Positions 10,481 through 18,580 of a stretch of 64,000 nt of DNA are shown here, piece by piece (positions within the stretch are counted from its first letter, which is position 1; each line of letters starts with the position of its first letter). Made by a program: the position numbers and the translations under genes. The stretch is from Pseudomonas sp. B33.4 (GTDB lineage Bacteria > Pseudomonadota > Gammaproteobacteria > Pseudomonadales > Pseudomonadaceae): positions 549,001-613,000 of the forward strand of contig NZ_CP140706.1 in the NCBI RefSeq assembly GCF_034555375.1, in the 5' to 3' direction. The notes under the pieces were generated by a model, which saw only the letters and a list, made by a program, of their open reading frames with translations, did no database searches and was not told the DNA's origin.

Positions 10481-11469
10481 TGCGGTTTGGCTGGGCCTTC
10501 GCGGGTGCCTTGCTGTTGAGTGCGATGACTGTGGCGGCCGAGCCGCTACAGGAGTTGCGCCTGCTTTCCGAGCACCCGGTCGATGGCATGCGCGGCGGCA
10601 ACCTGTCGGGGCTGGCGCTGTGCGGCAACGAACTATGGACGGTGTCCGATCGCGACGATGAGCAGATCTACCGGCTTAGAACCGCTGATCAGGTATGGCA
10701 GGCGGAAACTGTGCGCATCGACGTGCCACCGGTGCCGGACAGCGGCTTGCCGTGGGGTTTGAGTTCGCGCACCTGGGCGGCGTCGTTCATCCGTGGCGGT
10801 GATCTGGATTTCGAAGGCATCAGCTGCGACAGTGCCGGCAACCGTTACATCGTCAGCGAGGCCCACGCAGCGGTGCTGCAAGTGCCGCCACAAGGCCCGG
10901 CCTCGTGGCTGAAAATCTCGCCGATGCTGGTGAAGGAAGCCCGGGCCAGTGGCATGTTGCTGCACTTCAACGCGCTGTTCGAAGGGCTGGCGATCAACCC
11001 GGCGGGCGATCAGTTATGGCTGGCCGCCGAACGCGAACGCCGTGGCTTGCTGAAGATCAAGCGTCAGCAAACGGTCTGGGATTGCGACGGCGCCTGCGTA
11101 CTGCTCAGCGAGGCTGGCGTCGAGATGCAGCCGCCGCAGTTTCCCAAGGCGCGCGCGGTCACCCGCGATTTCGCCGATCTGTCGCTGTTCAACGGCAAGC
11201 TGTTCACCCTTGAGCGCAACGCCTTTCAGATTTGTCGTCGTGATGCGGTGACTGCCAAAGTCGAACAATGCTGGTCGTACGCCGAAGATGCCTTGCAACC
11301 ACAGCGCCTTTATTCACAGGCATATGGCCTGGCGGAAGCGCTTATCGTGGACGCGCAAGGTGCATGGATTGGCCTGGACAACAACGATGGCGTGCGTGCC
11401 GACGGCGAGAAACGCCCGATCGTCTGGCGCTTCGCCGCACCTGACGGTGGCTGGAGCGCCAAGCCATGA
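10480..11469 (+). CDS. Secreted esterase-like activity of phytase family protein
   Basis: 329 residues with a cleavable signal peptide (MRFGWAFAGALLLSAMTVAAEP). The family signature of the six-bladed propeller is visible: NLSGLALCGNELWTVSDRDDEQIYRL, FEGISCDSAGNRYIVSEAH, FEGLAINPAGDQLWLAAERERRG, and the C-terminal AQGAWIGLDNNDG. The domain name comes from one characterised phytase with esterase activity; the substrate here is unknown. Four-base overlaps with parE and with the following protease gene imply one operon from parE to parC. Confidence 0.85.
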   Translation: MRFGWAFAGALLLSAMTVAAEPLQELRLLSEHPVDGMRGGNLSGLALCGNELWTVSDRDDEQIYRLRTADQVWQAETVRIDVPPVPDSGLPWGLSSRTWAASFIRGGDLDFEGISCDSAGNRYIVSEAHAAVLQVPPQGPASWLKISPMLVKEARASGMLLHFNALFEGLAINPAGDQLWLAAERERRGLLKIKRQQTVWDCDGACVLLSEAGVEMQPPQFPKARAVTRDFADLSLFNGKLFTLERNAFQICRRDAVTAKVEQCWSYAEDALQPQRLYSQAYGLAEALIVDAQGAWIGLDNNDGVRADGEKRPIVWRFAAPDGGWSAKP

Positions 11470-11990
11470 GCCAGCAACCGCCGGGCAAGCGCGCCGGTCG
11501 GGTGCTGATGATTCTGGCGTGGTGCGCGGCGCTGTTTCTGGCCACGCGGTTTTTCGGTCAGTGGGAGCAGCGCCAGCAGAATCCGAACGTCGTAGTCAGT
11601 TCGGAGCAGGGCGAAGGTTTTATCGAAGTGAAGCTGGCCGGCAATGCCCAGGGGCATTTCGTCGCCAGCGGCCAGATCAACGGTGAGCCGGTGGAGTTCA
11701 TGCTCGACACCGGTGCTACCGATGTGGCGATCCCGGCGGATCTGGCCAAGCGTTTGAAGCTGGAAGAAGGTTTCGGTGTGACCCTGAGCACGGCCAATGG
11801 CCTGAGCCAGGGCTATCGGACCAAAATCGACCGCCTGCAACTGGGCGACATCGTGCTGCGGGATGTTCGCGCACTGGTGGCGCCGGGGCTGCATGGCGAT
11901 CAGGTGCTGCTCGGCATGAGCGCCCTGAACAAACTTGAATTTACTCAGCGCGGTGGCACCATGCTGCTGCGCCAGACAACGAACCGATGA
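11466..11990 (+). CDS. Retropepsin-like membrane-anchored aspartic protease (TIGR02281)
   Basis: 174 residues. A single N-terminal membrane helix (about 12-29, [20 protein letters not shown]) anchors a periplasmic retropepsin domain. The active-site motif is [13 protein letters not shown] (DTGA), followed by the flap region [13 protein letters not shown] and the second-half [12 protein letters not shown], as in clan AA proteases. One Asp per chain means it must dimerise to be active. The ATG overlaps the previous stop by four bases and parC starts seven bases after the stop. Its target is unknown. Confidence 0.88.
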   Translation: MSQQPPGKRAGRVLMILAWCAALFLATRFFGQWEQRQQNPNVVVSSEQGEGFIEVKLAGNAQGHFVASGQINGEPVEFMLDTGATDVAIPADLAKRLKLEEGFGVTLSTANGLSQGYRTKIDRLQLGDIVLRDVRALVAPGLHGDQVLLGMSALNKLEFTQRGGTMLLRQTTNR

Positions 11991-11997
11991 GGCCTGC

Positions 11998-14262
11998 ATG
12001 AGCAATCCCCTTGATCTCAGCCTGGACGGTGTAGAACGCCGGTCGCTGGCTGACTTCACCGAAAGTGCCTACCTCAATTACTCCATGTACGTGATCATGG
12101 ACCGTGCGCTGCCGCATATCGGCGACGGCCTGAAACCGGTACAGCGGCGTATCGTCTACGCCATGAGTGAGTTGGGCCTGGACGCCGATTCCAAGCACAA
12201 GAAATCGGCGCGTACCGTCGGTGACGTGCTCGGTAAGTTTCATCCGCACGGCGACTCGGCGTGCTACGAAGCGATGGTGCTGATGGCGCAGCCGTTCAGC
12301 TATCGCTACACGCTCGTCGACGGTCAGGGTAACTGGGGTGCGCCGGACGATCCGAAGTCCTTCGCCGCCATGCGATACACCGAAGCGCGCCTGTCGCGTT
12401 ATTCCGAAGTGCTGCTCAGCGAACTCGGCCAGGGCACTGCCGACTGGGGCCCGAACTTCGATGGCACGCTGCAGGAGCCGCTGGTGCTGCCGGCGCGCCT
12501 GCCGAACATTCTGCTCAACGGTACCACCGGTATCGCCGTGGGCATGGCCACGGATGTGCCGCCGCACAACCTGCGCGAAGTCGCTACCGCTTGCGTGCGC
12601 CTGCTCGATGAGCCGAAAGCCACGGTCGAGCAGCTCTGCGAACACATTCAAGGTCCGGATTATCCGACCGAAGCGGAAATCATCACACCGCGCGCCGACC
12701 TGCTGAAAATGTACGAAACCGGCAAGGGCTCGGTGCGCATGCGCGCCGTGTACCACGTTGAGGACGGCGACATCATCGTCACCGCGCTGCCACACCAGGT
12801 GTCCGGTGCGAAAGTGCTGGAGCAGATCGCCGCGCTGATGCAGGCGAAACCGTCGAAAGCCCCGCAGATCGCTGACCTGCGCGACGAATCCGACCACGAG
12901 AACCCGTGCCGCATCGTCATCATTCCGGTCAACAGCCGCGTCGATCACGAAGCGCTGATGCAGCACCTGTTTGCCAGCACCGAGCTGGAGTCGACCTACC
13001 GGGTCAACGTCAACATCATCGGTCTGGACGGCAAGCCGCAGCTGAAAAACCTCCGTGCGTTGCTGGTCGAGTGGCTGGAATTCCGCGTGCAGACCGTGCG
13101 TCGCCGCCTGCAATTCCGCCTAGATAAAGTCGAGCGTCGTCTGCACCTGTTGGACGGTTTGTTGATTGCCTACCTCAATCTGGATGAAGTGATCCACATC
13201 ATCCGTACCGAGGAACACCCGAAAGCCAAGCTGATCGAACGTTTCGCCCTCAGCGAGATCCAGGCCGACTACATCCTCGACACCCGTTTGCGTCAGTTGG
13301 CGCGACTGGAAGAGATGAAGCTGCGCGACGAGCAGGACGAACTGCTCAAGGAACAAGCCAAGCTGCAAGCGTTGCTCGGCAGCGAAGCCAAACTGAAGAA
13401 ACTGGTGCGCACCGAGTTGATCAAGGACGCCGAAACCTATGGCGACGACCGCCGTTCGCCAATCGTCGAGCGCACCGAAGCCAAAGCGTTGACCGAGCAC
13501 GATCTGCTGCCGAACGAGAAAGTCACCGTCGTCCTGTCGGAAAAGGGCTGGATTCGTTCGGCCAAAGGTCACGATATCGACGCCACCGGCCTGTCGTACA
13601 AGGCCGGCGACGGCTTCAAGACCTCGGCGGCCGGGCGTTCCAACCAGTCTGCCGTGGTGATCGACTCCACCGGCCGCAGCTATTCGGTCGCTGCGCATAC
13701 GTTGCCGTCGGCCCGTGGCCAGGGCGAACCGTTGACCGGCCGTCTGACACCGCCACCGGGCGCGACCTTCGAATGCGTGCTGATGCCGGAAGATGATGCG
13801 TTGTATGTGATTGCCTCCGACGCCGGTTACGGTTTTGTGGTCAAAGGCGAAGACCTGCAAGCCAAGAACAAGGCCGGTAAAGCCCTGTTGAGCCTGCCGA
13901 ACAACGCCAAAGTGATCGCGCCGCGACCAGTGGCTGACCGCGAGCACAACTGGCTGGCCTCGGTGACGACCGAAGGTCGCCTGCTGATCTTCAAAATCAG
14001 CGATCTGCCACAATTAGGGAAGGGCAAAGGCAACAAGATCATCGGTATTCCCGGTGAGCGTGTGGCCAGTCGCGAAGAATATGTCACGGACATCGCCGTC
14101 ATTCCGGAAGGCGCCACCTTGGTGCTGCAGGCCGGAAAACGGACCCTGTCGCTGAAGGCCGACGACCTCGAACACTACAAAGGTGAGCGTGGACGTCGTG
14201 GCAATAAGCTTCCAAGGGGCTTCCAGAGAGTGGATGCGCTGCTCGTCGAAAACCTCAATTAG
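11998..14262 (+). CDS. parC: DNA topoisomerase IV subunit A
   Basis: DNA-cleaving subunit of topoisomerase IV. 754 residues. The N-terminus has [21 protein letters not shown], the quinolone-determining region has [13 protein letters not shown] with Ser at the usual resistance position (sensitive-type residue), and the catalytic Tyr lies in [11 protein letters not shown]. The coiled-coil region ([20 protein letters not shown]) and a short beta-pinwheel C-terminal domain follow; the length fits ParC rather than GyrA. The start follows GAGGCCTGC. The end is not overlapped by another gene. Confidence 0.97.
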   Translation: MSNPLDLSLDGVERRSLADFTESAYLNYSMYVIMDRALPHIGDGLKPVQRRIVYAMSELGLDADSKHKKSARTVGDVLGKFHPHGDSACYEAMVLMAQPFSYRYTLVDGQGNWGAPDDPKSFAAMRYTEARLSRYSEVLLSELGQGTADWGPNFDGTLQEPLVLPARLPNILLNGTTGIAVGMATDVPPHNLREVATACVRLLDEPKATVEQLCEHIQGPDYPTEAEIITPRADLLKMYETGKGSVRMRAVYHVEDGDIIVTALPHQVSGAKVLEQIAALMQAKPSKAPQIADLRDESDHENPCRIVIIPVNSRVDHEALMQHLFASTELESTYRVNVNIIGLDGKPQLKNLRALLVEWLEFRVQTVRRRLQFRLDKVERRLHLLDGLLIAYLNLDEVIHIIRTEEHPKAKLIERFALSEIQADYILDTRLRQLARLEEMKLRDEQDELLKEQAKLQALLGSEAKLKKLVRTELIKDAETYGDDRRSPIVERTEAKALTEHDLLPNEKVTVVLSEKGWIRSAKGHDIDATGLSYKAGDGFKTSAAGRSNQSAVVIDSTGRSYSVAAHTLPSARGQGEPLTGRLTPPPGATFECVLMPEDDALYVIASDAGYGFVVKGEDLQAKNKAGKALLSLPNNAKVIAPRPVADREHNWLASVTTEGRLLIFKISDLPQLGKGKGNKIIGIPGERVASREEYVTDIAVIPEGATLVLQAGKRTLSLKADDLEHYKGERGRRGNKLPRGFQRVDALLVENLN

Positions 14263-14436
14263 GCGTCCTAGAGAGCTCGATCCACGATTTAACGCGTAGA
14301 TCGACGCTTTGGCGCTGGAGTCGGAACGCATATTCACGGATGATATGGCCTTTCCAAGCGCCGGCGTGGCCGAGCGTTCTTCATATTTATTGAGTATTTT
14401 CACTGTGGTCAGCCTTGTGGCGGCCACCTGGACGGG

Positions 14437-15150
14437 ATGATGACTGCTCTGCGCCCCCTTATTTTCCTGCTCGCCGGCGTTTTGGGCCTGGCGGGTTGCA
14501 GCGTTCACCAGCCGGTGTCGCTGTATCAACTGGACAGCGGAAGTCCGGTTCAGCCTGCGCAAAGCGCGGGCATGGCGGTTTTGTTGGGTCCGGTAGTCGT
14601 AGCCGATTACCTGCAACGTGAGACTTTGCTGCAACGTCAACCGGATGGCAGTCTGCAAGCGGCGACCGACGGTCGTTGGGCAGGTAGCCTTTCGTCGGAT
14701 ATCGATCAATTGTTGATGCGCCAGGTGGCGGGTCATCTGGACAGTCAGCGTGTGGTGCTGGCACCAGCCACGACCGGTTTTACCCCGGATGTGCAAGTGC
14801 TGCTGACCATTACGCGTCTGGACTCCGGAGAGAAGCAACCGGCGATCCTTGATGCGCAATGGCGTTTGATCGACCGTCGTGGTCAGGTGCGCGATAACCG
14901 CATCGTTCATCTGCAGGAACTGCATGCCGGCAGTACGGCTTCGCAGGTGCAGGCTCAGGGGATCTTGTTGCAGCGTCTGGCCGAGCAATTGTCGGTGGCG
15001 CTCAAGCCGTTGGCCAATCAGCCACCGGTGGCTGAGGCACCACGTAAATCGGCACCGAAACCGGCCGCGCCGGCGGCGGAAGCCGAGAAGCAGCCGAAGA
15101 TTCCAATGGCCTCGCCGATTCGTACGGATATGGAAGTGTTCCGCTTCTAA
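14437..15150 (+). CDS. PqiC/YmbA-like ABC transport auxiliary lipoprotein
   Basis: 237-residue lipoprotein: MMTALRPLIFLLAGVLGLAGC with lipobox LAGC. The mature part carries the ABC-type transport auxiliary domain (DUF330): SLYQLDSG, then AVLLGPVVVADYLQRETLL and the SSDIDQLLMRQVAGHL region. Family members such as PqiC bind MCE-type lipid-transfer machinery in the envelope. The last 40 residues are a Pro/Ala-rich linker ending MEVFRF. Two start codons abut (14437 and 14440); GGACGGG lies immediately before them. No MCE or ABC genes are adjacent, so the partner is elsewhere. Confidence 0.82.
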   Translation: MMTALRPLIFLLAGVLGLAGCSVHQPVSLYQLDSGSPVQPAQSAGMAVLLGPVVVADYLQRETLLQRQPDGSLQAATDGRWAGSLSSDIDQLLMRQVAGHLDSQRVVLAPATTGFTPDVQVLLTITRLDSGEKQPAILDAQWRLIDRRGQVRDNRIVHLQELHAGSTASQVQAQGILLQRLAEQLSVALKPLANQPPVAEAPRKSAPKPAAPAAEAEKQPKIPMASPIRTDMEVFRF

Positions 15151-15170
15151 GCTGGAACGAGTTAGAACAG

Positions 15171-15195
15171 AGCCCGCCTTGTGCGGGCTTTGTTG
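15171..15195 (+). terminator. Rho-independent terminator after the PqiC-like gene
   Basis: AGCCCGC-CTTGT-GCGGGCT stem-loop followed by TTGTTGTGT, 21 bases after the stop codon. Confidence 0.85.
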
Positions 15196-15220
15196 TGTCT
15201 GGGGGGGCGGTGGCGAGACC

Positions 15221-15539
15221 AAAAGCCCCTCACCCCAGCCCTCTCCCCGAGGGAGAGGGAGCCGACCGAGGTGTCTGGCGCTATGCATCGACCTGAAAGA
15301 TCCTGGCGATTATGGGTTCGGTAGGGCAGGGGCAGGTCGGTGTACATGTGGAATATTCCCGGATCAGTCCCCTCTCCAGGAGGTAGAGGGGACTGACCGA
15401 GGTGTCTGGCGCTACATATCGACCTGCAAGCGCTTGGCGATTCTGGATTCACAGCAGGGCGCTCAAGTCGGTGTAGCTCTCCAATATCCCCCAATCAGTC
15501 CCCTCTCCCTCGGGGAGAGGGCTAGGGTGAGGGGCTTTT
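15221..15539. repeat. MITE-like palindromic repeat, composite two-unit copy
   Basis: Same family as 7675-7875 but about 319 bp. The outer ends AAAAGCCCCTCACCCCAGCC and GGCTAGGGTGAGGGGCTTTT are inverted. The internal motif GACCGAGGTGTCTGGCGCTA occurs twice (near 15264 and 15396), as does the block ending AATCAGTCCCCTCTCC or GATCAGTCCCCTCTCC. This gives a left end, one core, a fused junction (about 15367-15387), a second core and a right end. No coding capacity. Confidence 0.85.
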
Positions 15540-15550
15540 CAGTCACCCAC

Positions 15551-15590
15551 AAAAAAGCCCGCAGACAATCACTCGTCTGCGGGCTTCTTC
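15551..15590. terminator. Bidirectional terminator at the end of ahpA
   Basis: AAAAAAGCCCGCAGAC, eight-base loop, GTCTGCGGGCTTCTT. The T-run is strongest on the minus strand, directly behind the ahpA stop. Confidence 0.88.
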
Positions 15591-15606
15591 ACATCAGGCC
15601 TGAGGC

Positions 15607-17112
15607 TTAAGCCCGACGCTCATGCATCCGCGCCAGTTGCCGTTCGAGCATCGACGGATAAGGCTCCATCAATCGCTCCACGCAGCAAGCCCCCTCAGGG
15701 CTGGCGATCGGGCGGATCCGCGCACGCTGGCGGATCAGCGCATCGTCGCCGATCTTGCGTTCAACCAGTAGCAGGTTGCGGCTGTGTTGTGACAGAGCCA
15801 ATGCATCCTGCGCCGAATCGGTCAGCAGCAGGTCGATCTGACTCAAGCCGAACAACTCATCGCCAAGGGTCAGGCCCAGTTGCAATTGCAGGGTGATACC
15901 GCTGTCCGCGACTTCAATCTGCAATTGATGACCCAGTGCCCGCAGCAACTCGCCGCAGCAGATCGCGTTGGTCAGGTAGTCGTCGCCACTGTCTTCGGTG
16001 TGGAACAGCATCAATGTGCTGCCATCGTTCAGGGTTTCGATTTCGCCCTGATACAAGGAAGCGGCCTGATCGAGGCAATCGCGATAACGCTCCTGCAATT
16101 CTTCCAGACGTGCCCGCGGCAAGCGGCGCAGTTGCTCCTGCGAGCCCAGTTGCACCGCCAGCACGGCGGTGTGCTGCGGCACGCTTGGCGACGGTTGGCG
16201 AACGACGGGTTGCGGCGCGCCATTGAGCGACTCGTCGCGCAGGTCGGCGAATGCATCATCGTCATCATCGTCTTCGACGGTACTGACCAGATGTCGCGGT
16301 GCAGGCTTCTGTGCGGCCATCGGACGGGTTTCGTCGAAACTCGGATCACGCAAGTTGCGCACCTCGAATTCCGGCTCGTCTTCTTCATCCTCGAACTCGG
16401 GTTCCGGTTCTGGTGCAGGCTCCGGCGCGTAGTTGGCGTGGAGCTGACGCGCCAGATCGCCGATTTCATCCTGACGATCAATGCCCGGCGTGTGCTCGTC
16501 GATACGGCGTAACCAGACGCGAAGTTGCAGCAACGGCGTCGACAGGTAGCGGCCCATGCGCAGGCTCAAGGCCAGTGACAGCGCCAGCAGGATGCCGCTG
16601 AGAATGCCCATGCTTTGCAGACTGATGGTCATCGGCTGCTGGAACTGATCCATGTCCAGGCTGATGCGCAGTTGCCCGGCGGTCACGTCCTGGAAGGTGA
16701 TCTTGCTCTCGTACATGCCTTCGGCTTCGCCGAGCAGGCTGTGCTTGGGCCGCTGACCGGACTCGGCGAGGATGCGGTTATCCACGCTGTAGATCGCCGC
16801 GTGGGCCACCAGTTTGTTCTTGGTCAGGTTGTTGAGCAGCACGTTGAGACTGAGGATGTCGTTGGACACCAACAGCTCGGTGGCCGAGGTCGCGGTCTGC
16901 GTGGTCAGGCTTTCGCCCAGCGCATCGGCCTGCTGGTGCATGGCCTGCTTGAATTGCAAACCCATCACGCCGGCATAGATCACCAGGGCCAGAGCGACCA
17001 GGATCACGTTATGGCTGGCAATGCGCAATGCAATCGGTACACGGCGGTGGCGCAGTGCACGGAAGATCAGCAGGAAGAAGTTATCGGTTTTAACTGGCGT
17101 GGGCCGGTTCAC
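15607..17112 (-). CDS. ahpA: AhpA/YtjB (Smp) family membrane protein with HAMP and degenerate cyclase-like domain
   Basis: 501 residues, start GTG at 17112 (MNRPTPVKTD). TM1 at about 28-50, a periplasmic sensor-like segment, TM2 at about 168-188, then a HAMP-like stretch (RMGRYLSTPLLQLRVWLRRI to DEIGDLARQL). A long acidic linker (EDEEDEPEFE, VEDDDDDDAF) leads to a C-terminal domain whose order resembles class III nucleotide cyclases: AVLAVQLGS, LNDGSTLMLFH, ICCGELLRALG, LQLGLTLGDELFG, ALALSQHSRNLLLV. The catalytic aspartates expected in the first strand are absent. The Smp_2 family is known from enterobacterial YtjB, also divergent from serB. Function is unknown; the cyclase-like reading is my inference. 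Confidence 0.8.
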   Translation of the reverse strand: MNRPTPVKTDNFFLLIFRALRHRRVPIALRIASHNVILVALALVIYAGVMGLQFKQAMHQQADALGESLTTQTATSATELLVSNDILSLNVLLNNLTKNKLVAHAAIYSVDNRILAESGQRPKHSLLGEAEGMYESKITFQDVTAGQLRISLDMDQFQQPMTISLQSMGILSGILLALSLALSLRMGRYLSTPLLQLRVWLRRIDEHTPGIDRQDEIGDLARQLHANYAPEPAPEPEPEFEDEEDEPEFEVRNLRDPSFDETRPMAAQKPAPRHLVSTVEDDDDDDAFADLRDESLNGAPQPVVRQPSPSVPQHTAVLAVQLGSQEQLRRLPRARLEELQERYRDCLDQAASLYQGEIETLNDGSTLMLFHTEDSGDDYLTNAICCGELLRALGHQLQIEVADSGITLQLQLGLTLGDELFGLSQIDLLLTDSAQDALALSQHSRNLLLVERKIGDDALIRQRARIRPIASPEGACCVERLMEPYPSMLERQLARMHERRA

Positions 17113-17246
17113 TGAGCTCGGCTCTTTTGTCCGTGAAGTTGACGCGCAGTATAGCGACAGGCCCTAGACCGGCAAAGCGCTCGCGGTGCCCGATGGTCAC
17201 TGAAAGTGGGTAGAATGCGGTTTTTTTCCAGTTGCGGGGGTGCGCG

Positions 17247-18461
17247 TTGCGCGAAATCGTCCTGATTAACATCACGGGAGTCGACCGTCCGGGTCTGACG
17301 GCAGCCATTACCGGTGTTCTGGCACAAGGTGGTGTGAACATTCTCGACATCGGTCAGGCGGTGATCCACGACACCCTGTCGTTCGGCATCCTGGTTGAAA
17401 TTCCCGATTCGGAGCAGGGTAAATCCGTGCTCAAGGACATCCTGTTCAAGGGCTACGAGCTCGACCAGCAGGTGCGCTTCACGCCGGTGTCCGAAGAGGA
17501 TTACCAGCAATGGGTGGGCAATCAGGGCAAGAAGCGTCACATCGTCACCCTGCTGACCCGCAAAGTGACCGCGGGCCAATTGCAGGCCGTCAGCTCGATT
17601 ACCGCCAAATATGGCCTGAACATCGACCATATCGACCGTCTGTCGGGTCGCATGCCGCTGGACACCCCGGCTGATAAGGGCAAGGGCTGCATCGAGTTCT
17701 CCGTGCGTGGCGAAGCGGCCGATCCGCAGGCGTTGCGTGCCGAGTTTCTCAGCGTTGCCCAGGAACTGAACGTCGACATCGCCTTCCAGGAAGATTCGCT
17801 GTTCCGTCGCAACCGTCGCCTGGCGGTGTTCGACATGGACTCGACGCTGATCGAAGCCGAAGTCATCGACGAACTGGCCAAGGCTGCCGGCGTAGGCGAG
17901 CAGGTGTCTGAAATTACTGAGCGGGCGATGGCCGGCGAATTGGATTTCCGCGCCAGCTTCAAAGAACGTCTGGCCTTGCTCAAAGGCCTGGATGTCAGCG
18001 TGCTGGATTCGATCGGCGCCTCGCTGCGTCTGACCGAAGGCGCTGAAACGTTGTTCGCCGAACTCAAGCGTCTGGGTTACAAGACTGCGATCCTGTCCGG
18101 CGGCTTCACCTATTTCGCCAAGCAACTGCAGGCCAAACTCGGCATCGACTATGTATTCGCCAACGAGCTGGAAGTGGTCGACGGCAAGTGCACCGGCGTG
18201 GCGATCGAGCCGATTGTCGATGCGCAGCGCAAGGCTGACCTGCTGAAAGAACTGGCGCACAAGGAAGGCTTGCGTCTGGAGCAGACCATTGCGGTCGGCG
18301 ACGGTGCGAATGACCTGCCGATGCTGGCAATTGCCGGGCTGGGCGTGGCGTTTCGTGCCAAGCCACTGGTCAAGCAGTCGGCGAAGCAGGCGATTTCCAC
18401 CCTTGGGCTGGATGGCGTGCTGTATTTACTGGGTTTCCGCGATCGTGACGGACAGCTCTGA
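17247..18461 (+). CDS. serB: Phosphoserine phosphatase SerB
   Basis: Last step of serine synthesis, phosphoserine to serine; cytoplasmic. 404 residues: two N-terminal ACT-type regulatory segments (LINITGVDRPGLTAAITGVL; HIVTLLTRKVTAGQLQAV), then the HAD phosphatase from about residue 195 with DMDSTLIEAEVIDELA, the LSGGFTYFAK motif and GDGANDLPML. I prefer the TTG at 17247 (LREIVLINITG), six bases after GCGGGGG, over an in-frame TTG at 17232. It is divergent from ahpA, 134 bases apart, as in enterobacteria. Confidence 0.95.
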   Translation: MREIVLINITGVDRPGLTAAITGVLAQGGVNILDIGQAVIHDTLSFGILVEIPDSEQGKSVLKDILFKGYELDQQVRFTPVSEEDYQQWVGNQGKKRHIVTLLTRKVTAGQLQAVSSITAKYGLNIDHIDRLSGRMPLDTPADKGKGCIEFSVRGEAADPQALRAEFLSVAQELNVDIAFQEDSLFRRNRRLAVFDMDSTLIEAEVIDELAKAAGVGEQVSEITERAMAGELDFRASFKERLALLKGLDVSVLDSIGASLRLTEGAETLFAELKRLGYKTAILSGGFTYFAKQLQAKLGIDYVFANELEVVDGKCTGVAIEPIVDAQRKADLLKELAHKEGLRLEQTIAVGDGANDLPMLAIAGLGVAFRAKPLVKQSAKQAISTLGLDGVLYLLGFRDRDGQL

Positions 18462-18484
18462 GATCTCTATCGCCTGACTTGGCC

Positions 18485-18552
18485 TCTTCGCGAGCAGGCT
18501 CGCTCCCATAGTTGAAATGCATTCCAATGTGGGAGCGAGCCTGCTCGCAAAG
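18485..18552. repeat. REP palindrome pair
   Basis: Inverted arms CTTCGCGAGCAGGCTCGCTCCCA and TGGGAGCGAGCCTGCTCGCAAAG around a short centre. This is the standard Pseudomonas REP core in head-to-head (BIME-like) form between the convergent serB and FimW-like genes. Confidence 0.92.
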
Positions 18553-18580
18553 GTAGCGCCGCCGATCCATCGGCGGGCAC

